A DNA stretch of 5,739 nt from Hyphomicrobiales bacterium (GTDB lineage: Bacteria > Pseudomonadota > Alphaproteobacteria > Rhizobiales > Xanthobacteraceae). The stretch is from positions 1 through 5,739 of the forward strand of contig JACQTM010000192.1 of the NCBI GenBank assembly GCA_016210825.1. Direction: 5' to 3'. Below the pieces are notes generated by a model, which worked only from the letters and a program-made list of their open reading frames with translations, did not search any database and was not told where the DNA came from. Below, piece by piece: positions 1 to 4,169 of this stretch; position 1 is the stretch's first letter; each line of letters begins with the position of its first letter. Both the position numbers and the translations under genes were made by a program.

Positions 1-44
1 ACGGCCTCACACAAATCCGCGCGCGTGATCGATTTTGCCGCCAT
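1..44 (-). CDS. ihfA: Integration host factor subunit alpha, N-terminal fragment
   Basis: Reading the minus strand from the ATG at 44-42 gives MAAKSITRADLCEAV (the last codon is incomplete at the window edge). This matches the N-terminus of rhizobial IHF-alpha, where a short Lys/Thr-rich start leads into the first helix with a TRADLCEAV-type sequence. IHF-alpha pairs with IHF-beta to bend DNA sharply at specific sites, affecting transcription, recombination and replication. Only about 14 of roughly 100 residues are visible, so the DNA-binding arms cannot be checked. A G-rich stretch (GGGG at 54-51) lies six bases before the ATG as a weak ribosome binding site. Position just after plsX-fabH supports the call, because this order is conserved in alphaproteobacteria. 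A general HU-type protein is the main alternative but fits the sequence and context less well. Confidence 0.82.
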   Translation of the reverse strand, partial: MAAKSITRADLCEA

Positions 45-87
45 CGCCTGCCCCGCCAGTCGGCGACCCGTGCCGCTGAATTATCAA

Positions 88-116
88 ACGATATGAGCTT
101 GTTATGGCAGGGTCAA
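88..116 (-). promoter_or_regulatory. Candidate sigma70-type promoter for ihfA
   Basis: On the minus strand there is TTGACC at 116-111 (five of six matches to TTGACA), then a 17-base spacer, then TATCGT at 93-88 (four of six to TATAAT). Initiation about seven bases further would leave a leader of roughly 37 bases before the ihfA ATG. The strong -35, ideal spacing and position in a 213-base gap after fabH suggest that ihfA has its own promoter besides read-through from fabH. This is inferred by eye, and a second AT-rich hexamer (GATAAT, 85-80) could be the real -10. Confidence 0.42.
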
Positions 117-187
117 CCGGGGCACTGCGAGTTCCCGCGCGGGCGTGGCAATACTGCAATATGACTTTTCGACGACGCTGATTGACG

Positions 188-228
188 CTCCGCGGCGCGC
201 GTTGCCCATGTGATCATGCGCCGCGAAA
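188..228 (-). terminator. GC-rich hairpin downstream of fabH, possible terminator or attenuator
   Basis: CGCGGCGC at 191-198 is perfectly complementary to GCGCCGCG at 218-225, with a 19-base loop. In RNA made from the minus strand the stem can gain three weaker outer pairs (U-G, U-A, U-G), reaching 188 and 228. It begins about 30 bases past the fabH stop codon, which suits a 3'-end structure. No U-run follows the stem in the direction of fabH transcription; the run of five U comes before it. It is therefore not a classic intrinsic terminator, and could instead protect the fabH mRNA end or only partly reduce read-through into ihfA. Confidence 0.3.
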
Positions 229-257
229 AATCCCCCACACGGATTGCAAAATATTGA

Positions 258-1235
258 TTACCAGCGGACTAAGGCCGCACCCCAGGTGAACCCGCCGCCC
301 ATGGCCTCGAGCAGGATGAGATCGCCGCGCTTGATACGGCGGTCGGTGATTGCGTCGCACAGGGCGAGTGGGATCGACGCCGCCGACGTATTGCCGTGGC
401 GGTCCACGGTGATCACGATCTTTCCAGGATCGATCCCAAGCTTATGTGCCGAGCCGTCGATGATCCGCTTGTTAGCCTGATGCGGTACGAACCAGTCGAT
501 ATCGGCGGCGGTATATCCGGTCGCCTTGAAGGCATCCTCAACCACATCGGTGATCATCGCCACCGCGTGACGGAACACCTCGCGTCCTTCCATGCGCAGA
601 TGTCCGACTGTTCCCGTGGACGACGGCCCGCCATCGACATAAAGCTTTTGCTTATGGCGGCCGTCCGAGCGTAGATGCGTTGTGAGCAGGCCGCGATCGC
701 TTGCGTTGCCCGGCTGCTCCTGCGCTTCCATAACGACGGCGCCCGCGCCATCGCCGAACAGCACGCACGTCGTACGGTCAGTCCAGTCGAGAATTCGTGA
801 AAATGTTTCCGCGCCAATCAGCAGCGCGCGCTTGAACATGCCGCCGCGCAGTAGCCCATCGATCGTGGCAAGCCCATAGACAAAGCCCGAACACACTGCC
901 TGCAGGTCAAACGCCGCGCCGTGGGTAATACCCAATCCCGCTTGCACTGAAACGGCGGTTGCCGGAAACGTGTTATCCGGCGTCGAGGTCGCAAGCACGA
1001 TGAGATCGATCGATTGCGCATCGACCTTGGCGTGAGCAAGCGCGGCCTGTGCCGCGTGCAACGCCAAGTCCGACGTAAGCTCGCCAGTTGCTGCGATGCG
1101 CCGCTCATGGATGCCCGTGCGCTGGACAATCCACTCATCGGACGTATCGACCGTGTGGGCAAGTTCTTCGTTGGTAAGGACGCGGCTCGGCAGGTAGCAT
1201 CCGCAACCGAGGATGACCGAACGGGTCACGCTCAC
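258..1235 (-). CDS. fabH: Beta-ketoacyl-ACP synthase III (FabH)
   Basis: FabH starts type II fatty acid synthesis in the cytosol by condensing acetyl-CoA with malonyl-ACP to give acetoacetyl-ACP and CO2. The 325-residue product has the usual length and the full Cys-His-Asn catalytic set: Cys115 in AVCSGFVYGL, His252 in VPHQANKRII and Asn282 in RHGNTSAASIPLAL. Other family marks are the N-terminal GCGCYLPSRVLTNEEL, SDEWIVQRTGI near residues 32-42, the glycine-rich FGDGAGAVV (160-168) and the C-terminal GGGFTWGAAL. The start is GTG at 1235-1233, sharing bases with the plsX stop TGA (1234-1232), a four-base overlap that implies translational coupling. A GGAG lies seven bases upstream. A second in-frame GTG two codons later is possible. 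The protein is complete, with no missing key residue. The next gene downstream is ihfA, after a 213-base gap. Confidence 0.97.
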   Translation of the reverse strand: MSVTRSVILGCGCYLPSRVLTNEELAHTVDTSDEWIVQRTGIHERRIAATGELTSDLALHAAQAALAHAKVDAQSIDLIVLATSTPDNTFPATAVSVQAGLGITHGAAFDLQAVCSGFVYGLATIDGLLRGGMFKRALLIGAETFSRILDWTDRTTCVLFGDGAGAVVMEAQEQPGNASDRGLLTTHLRSDGRHKQKLYVDGGPSSTGTVGHLRMEGREVFRHAVAMITDVVEDAFKATGYTAADIDWFVPHQANKRIIDGSAHKLGIDPGKIVITVDRHGNTSAASIPLALCDAITDRRIKRGDLILLEAMGGGFTWGAALVRW

Positions 1236-2284
1236 GATGCGGCTCCGGCTGAGGTCGCCGCCACGGTGGTGCTGTGGTGAAGCTCCTGGCCGATCTTGTC
1301 GAGCAGCGCGTAGCGCGCCATGTCGTAGCCGAGATCGACCGCCGCGGCGAAGCCTTCGGCATCCGTTCCGCCATGGCTCTTGATGACGACACCGTTCAAT
1401 CCGAGAAACACGCCGCCATTGACCTTGCGTGGGTCCATTTTGTCGCGCAACGTGCGAAATGCGTGCCGCGCGAGCAAGTAGCCAAGCTTGGCGCCGATGG
1501 TCCGCGACATGGCGCTGCGCAGATATTCGCCGAGCTGCCGCGCCGTGCCTTCGGCTGTTTTGAGTGCGATGTTGCCGGCGAAGCCCTCGGTGACGACTAC
1601 ATCGACGGTTCCCTTGCCGATATCGTCACCCTCGACAAAGCCGACATACTGCATGTGCGGAAAATTGCTCGCTCGCAACAGCTGTCCAGCCTCGCGCACC
1701 TCTTCCAATCCCTTGACCTCCTCAACGCCAATGTTGAGCAGCCCCACGGTCGGCCGCTCGAGATCGAAGACCACGCGCGCCATCGCGCTTCCCATCACCG
1801 CAAGCCCAACGAGATGCTGGGCGTCCCCGCCAATCGTCGCGCCGACATCGAGCACGATGGATTCACCGCGCAGGGTCGGCCATAACGCCGCGATCGCTGG
1901 ACGTTCGATGCCGGGCATGGTCTTGAGATAGAACTTCGACATCGCCATCAGCGCGCCGGTATTTCCCGCGGAAACGGCAACATCGGCCTCGCCCTTTTTC
2001 ACGGCCTCGAGCGCGAGCCACATTGATGATTTCCATCGCCCATAGCGCAACGCTTGACTCGGCTTGTCTTCCATTTTGATGGCGATGTCGGTGTGCACAA
2101 GCCTCACGGCGCCCTGCAATCGCGGATACCTATCGAGCAGCGGCTGCACGATGGCGGTATCGCCGAACAAGATGAATTCCGAATCCGGGTGACGGACAAG
2201 TGAAATTTCGGCGCCGGGAACGACCACCGATGCCCCGTGGTCTCCTCCCATGGCGTCGAGCGCAATACGGACCTTCTGCGGCAT
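1232..2284 (-). CDS. plsX: Phosphate acyltransferase PlsX
   Basis: PlsX converts acyl-ACP and phosphate to acyl-phosphate, the acyl donor that PlsY uses to make lysophosphatidic acid; it is a peripheral enzyme at the inner membrane. The 350-residue product is of normal length. Diagnostic blocks are DAMGGDHG (10-17), SAGNTGALM (105-113), IERPAIAALWPT (126-137), LLNIGVEEVKG (182-192), FVEGDDIGKG (216-225), VVTEGFAGNIALKTAEG (230-246) and the C-terminal NGGVFLGLNGVVIKSHGG (289-306). At residue 150 a Thr stands where many PlsX proteins have Asn (LDxGAN); I believe this position varies within the alphaproteobacteria. The ATG at 2284 has AAGG six bases upstream. The tail of about 15 residues, rich in Ala, Thr and Ser, is probably disordered. 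The gene precedes and overlaps fabH, so phospholipid entry and fatty acid initiation are expressed together. Confidence 0.97.
   Translation of the reverse strand: MPQKVRIALDAMGGDHGASVVVPGAEISLVRHPDSEFILFGDTAIVQPLLDRYPRLQGAVRLVHTDIAIKMEDKPSQALRYGRWKSSMWLALEAVKKGEADVAVSAGNTGALMAMSKFYLKTMPGIERPAIAALWPTLRGESIVLDVGATIGGDAQHLVGLAVMGSAMARVVFDLERPTVGLLNIGVEEVKGLEEVREAGQLLRASNFPHMQYVGFVEGDDIGKGTVDVVVTEGFAGNIALKTAEGTARQLGEYLRSAMSRTIGAKLGYLLARHAFRTLRDKMDPRKVNGGVFLGLNGVVIKSHGGTDAEGFAAAVDLGYDMARYALLDKIGQELHHSTTVAATSAGAAS
1243..1246 (-). promoter_or_regulatory. Ribosome binding site of fabH
   Basis: GGAG on the minus strand (1246-1243) lies inside the last codons of plsX and ends seven bases before the GTG at 1235. 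It supports the GTG start, which would otherwise be easy to miss because no ATG occurs near the conserved N-terminus. Confidence 0.6.
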
Positions 2285-2290
2285 GCTCGA

Positions 2291-2294
2291 CCTT
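2291..2294 (-). promoter_or_regulatory. Ribosome binding site of plsX
   Basis: AAGG on the minus strand (2294-2291) is followed by six bases and then the ATG at 2284. Together with the N-terminal DAMGGDHG block at residue 10, it fixes this ATG as the start. Confidence 0.55.
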
Positions 2295-2359
2295 AGCGGC
2301 GCCGTTCCATGCCCGGATTCTTCGATTTAAGAACCCGCACGGCAATTGCGAGGCGATGG

Positions 2360-2387
2360 ACAATACCGTGCCGAGGCCTGGAGACAA
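2360..2387 (-). promoter_or_regulatory. Weak promoter candidate upstream of plsX
   Basis: In the 127-base gap between the DUF177 gene and plsX, the minus strand has TTGTCT (2387-2382), a 16-base spacer and TATTGT (2365-2360), each matching four of six consensus bases. A transcript starting here would have a leader of roughly 70 bases. The match is modest and could be chance. The argument for it is that this gap is much longer than the overlapping junctions on either side. I see no small gene in the gap; in particular rpmF, which sits between yceD and plsX in enterobacteria, is absent. Confidence 0.22.
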
Positions 2388-2411
2388 CAGGGGAATTGGG
2401 TTCGCCGGTAG

Positions 2412-2960
2412 TCACGCTGTGTCCTTACCTGGTCGCTTCTTCAGTGATGCGAGCGTCGCGAATGGATTACTCGAAGGCTCGACGACTGCAGGTGCATCGA
2501 ATACGACGCCAGGCAGGCGCGGATAAAAATCGATACCAAGCAGCATGAATTCAATCGCAATTGCACCAAGATCGATGACACCATTGTCAAGTATTTCAGG
2601 CGGGTCGACCGCTTCGAGACCAAGCTGCATAGCCGACGCAGTCGAGTTCGCAGCCTGTGGCGGCGCGAACACGAGATCGACCTCATCGCATAACTCGCTT
2701 TCCATTGCCTCGAGCGTAACCACGCAATTCTGCCCGACGATGGCCGTGACTTCGCCGGTCACGCGCAATCCGTCGCGTCCATGCCGGCTCACGTCAAACG
2801 ACGCATTCAATTTCGGCAGCGCGCGCACGCCGATCGCATTGGCAATCCGCGCGCGCGTTTCTTCGTCGGGCACGAGATTGAAATGGCGGCCGGCGTTGTC
2901 GATGTCGTCGATCGACACCGGCACGCTCCAAACGGTCTTGATATCAGCCCCAGCGTTCAT
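2412..2960 (-). CDS. YceD/DUF177 family protein (large rRNA accumulation protein-like)
   Basis: The product is about 182 residues and resembles the YceD family (DUF177), whose members are linked to 23S rRNA accumulation and ribosome assembly; the molecular activity in alphaproteobacteria is not established. Visible family features, counted from the chosen start, are WSVPVSIDDI (11-20), the central GQNCVVTLE around Cys79, the acidic FxxP strand ending VDLVFAPP (94-101), then GVIDLGAIAIEFMLLGID and YPRLPG (127-150). The C-terminal NPFATLASLKK is also typical of alphaproteobacterial members. The reading frame is open to an ATG at 3098, but the extra sequence lies inside the chaperone gene and is not family-like. 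I prefer the ATG at 2960; the one at 2975 adds five residues and cannot be excluded. Neither has a strong ribosome binding site. The start overlaps the end of the upstream chaperone gene by 17 bases (32 for the longer form), suggesting coupled translation. Confidence 0.85.
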   Translation of the reverse strand: MNAGADIKTVWSVPVSIDDIDNAGRHFNLVPDEETRARIANAIGVRALPKLNASFDVSRHGRDGLRVTGEVTAIVGQNCVVTLEAMESELCDEVDLVFAPPQAANSTASAMQLGLEAVDPPEILDNGVIDLGAIAIEFMLLGIDFYPRLPGVVFDAPAVVEPSSNPFATLASLKKRPGKDTA

Positions 2961-3531
2961 GGTAATCGGACCCATCAGGCAATGCGGTCCGCCGTACGGA
3001 TATGGTTTCCGGATCAGGCCACACAAGACATGCACCTGCGAAACTTTGGCTCGCCTGTGTCGCGAGTTGGCGAACGGCCACCGTAACATAGGTCGCAAGC
3101 CTCACTGCACCGTCGGCGGCTTGCCCGGAAAAGACGTTGCGAACAAGCACGTCCCGCATCACGCTCTCATCGCTTGCCGTCAATGCTGCCTGGTATGCCT
3201 GCATACGGCCGTAAAAGGCCTCCGCTAGCCGCCGCATAGTCTTCGGCACGGCAAGGTCACCCACCCCCATTTCGCGCAAGTTATCATCCATGTCGGTGCA
3301 GAACAGGTCGAACACCTCCTGTCCGAGCGCCTGAACGGCCGTTGGCTCCGCGGCCACGCGATTGAAGAACAACGCCACATGCAATACCAGCATGTCGAAG
3401 CGGCCATTAACCGTGTCGGCAACGCCATAGTCGCGATAGAAGCTCGGGGCGCGCGCTTGTGCCACGATGGCGCCATAGAGGGCCCGGATTGTTGGGCTCG
3501 GACGGATGCGGCCGAAAAGGGGTCGTATCAT
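2944..3531 (-). CDS. Ubiquinol-cytochrome c chaperone family protein (CBP3/UQCC1-like)
   Basis: This is a member of the ubiquinol-cytochrome c chaperone family, related to mitochondrial CBP3/UQCC1, which assists cytochrome b and bc1 complex assembly. That role is known for mitochondrial relatives and is inferred here. With residues counted from an ATG at 3582, the family core is LYGAIVAQAR (35-44), FYRDYGVADTVNGRFDM (48-64), VLHVAL (66-71), FDLFCTDMDDNLREMGVGDL (91-110) and AEAFYGRMQAYQAAL (120-134). I place the start at the internal ATG at 3531, giving 195 residues beginning MIRPLFGRIRP. From memory this resembles homologous N-termini, has AAGG eleven bases upstream, and leaves space for the divergent bamE promoter. 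The ATG at 3582 would give 212 residues and is the alternative. No signal peptide or clear membrane span is seen, which fits a cytoplasmic assembly factor. It is the first gene of the minus-strand series and overlaps the DUF177 gene. Confidence 0.88.
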   Translation of the reverse strand: MIRPLFGRIRPSPTIRALYGAIVAQARAPSFYRDYGVADTVNGRFDMLVLHVALFFNRVAAEPTAVQALGQEVFDLFCTDMDDNLREMGVGDLAVPKTMRRLAEAFYGRMQAYQAALTASDESVMRDVLVRNVFSGQAADGAVRLATYVTVAVRQLATQASQSFAGACLVWPDPETISVRRTALPDGSDYHERWG

Positions 3532-3544
3532 CGGAGCAATGGCC

Positions 3545-3573
3545 TTGATTTGCGCCGCCGCGAGCCTTGCAAT
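3545..3573 (+). promoter_or_regulatory. Candidate promoter for bamE
   Basis: TTGATT at 3545-3550 (preceded by C, as in alphaproteobacterial CTTGAC-type -35 boxes), a 17-base spacer, and TGCAAT at 3568-3573. Each hexamer matches four of six consensus bases. Initiation near 3580 would give a leader of about 27 bases to the ATG at 3607 or 42 to that at 3622. It would lie within, or just before, the 5' end of the divergent chaperone gene. This is eye-based and modest. I found no equally good minus-strand promoter for the chaperone. Confidence 0.27.
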
Positions 3574-3606
3574 CGGGGACATTGCCGGGTAGCTCGAAAT
3601 TCTCGC

Positions 3607-4101
3607 ATGCCAAACCGCATCATGAAACGTTTACGCCACAGCACGCGCGCCGCCTTGCCCCCCCGCCCGCGGCGGCTCGCCGACGTTGCGCTTGCAGTGG
3701 CGCTAGTCGCAACCAGCCTGACCGCCGGCGGTTGCTTCCAGCAAACCTTCCAACGCGGCTATCTTGTGCCCGAGGGCGCCCTCGAACAAATTCCGCTCGG
3801 CTCGACGCAGGAACAGGTGCTGGTGGTACTTGGCACGCCGTCTACCGTGGCGACGGTCAGCGGTGAGGCGTTCTATTACATTTCCCAGCGCGCCGTGAAA
3901 GAGGCCGCCTTCCTACCGCAGAAGGTCGTCGATCAGCGCGTGATTGCGGTCTATTTCGACAGGGATCGTCGCGTCGAGCGCCTTGCCAACTACGGCTTGA
4001 AGGACGGCAAGGTGTTCGATTTTGTGACGCGCACGACCCCATCTGGCGGGCAGGAACTGTCGTACCTCACTTATCTCCTGAAAATCATCGGTAAGGACTG
4101 A
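3607..4101 (+). CDS. bamE: Outer membrane protein assembly factor BamE (SmpA/OmlA family lipoprotein)
   Basis: BamE is a small outer-membrane lipoprotein of the BAM complex, which folds beta-barrel proteins into the outer membrane. The 164-residue product has a basic N-terminus, a hydrophobic segment (about residues 25-40) and a lipobox ending AGGC, so Cys43 is the predicted lipidated first residue after signal peptidase II cleavage. The -3 position is Ala rather than the more common Leu. The mature part carries the SmpA/OmlA fold signature: IPLGSTQEQVLVVLGTPS (62-79), then EAFYYISQRA and VIAVYFDRDRRVERLANYGL, followed by an alphaproteobacterial C-terminal extension (GKVFDFVTRTTPSGGQELS). The frame is open further upstream, but the lipoprotein signal places the start at 3607 or at 3622 (159 residues). 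Neither has a clear ribosome binding site. It is divergent from the bc1 chaperone gene and convergent with the pyrophosphatase gene, so it is probably transcribed alone. Confidence 0.93.
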   Translation: MPNRIMKRLRHSTRAALPPRPRRLADVALAVALVATSLTAGGCFQQTFQRGYLVPEGALEQIPLGSTQEQVLVVLGTPSTVATVSGEAFYYISQRAVKEAAFLPQKVVDQRVIAVYFDRDRRVERLANYGLKDGKVFDFVTRTTPSGGQELSYLTYLLKIIGKD

Positions 4102-4126
4102 TCACGTCTTTGCGCGCGCAGTGAAT

Positions 4127-4152
4127 AAGCCCAGCGGCGAACCGCGGGGTTT
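4127..4152 (+). terminator. Likely intrinsic terminator between bamE and hppA, possibly bidirectional
   Basis: A stem forms from CCCAGCGG (4130-4137) and CCGCGGGG (4142-4149) around the tetraloop CGAA, with one A-G mismatch. It can extend outward by a G-T wobble and two A-T pairs, giving AA before and TTT after the stem. It begins 26 bases past the bamE stop codon and 18 bases past the hppA stop codon on the other strand, so it is well placed to end both convergent transcripts. The T-run is short in either direction, so efficiency may be moderate. Confidence 0.52.
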
Positions 4153-4169
4153 GATCGTAGTCATGCGCC

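Noticed and set aside
134..143. Ten-base palindrome CCCGCGCGGG
   Set aside because: It is short, has no loop for a hairpin, and such GC palindromes are common by chance in this composition. It lies upstream of the ihfA promoter candidate, but nothing else supports an operator.
1274..1885. Plus-strand open frame of 203 codons opposite plsX
   Set aside because: It lies wholly within plsX on the other strand, shows no recognisable domain, and is explained by codon bias in GC-rich DNA leaving the antisense frame open.
2976..3098. N-terminal extension of the DUF177 protein to the ATG at 3098
   Set aside because: The added 40 or so residues lie inside the chaperone coding sequence and do not resemble the family; members begin about ten residues before the W-x-V-P-V segment.
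2545..3228. Plus-strand open frame of 227 codons opposite the DUF177 and chaperone genes
   Set aside because: It spans the junction of two well-supported minus-strand genes. Its composition is rich in Ser, Arg, Thr and Pro with no family motif, typical of a shadow frame.
3379..3606. Upstream extension of the bamE reading frame
   Set aside because: The frame is open for 76 codons before 3607, but this stretch is antisense to the chaperone gene and would place the lipoprotein signal in mid-protein.
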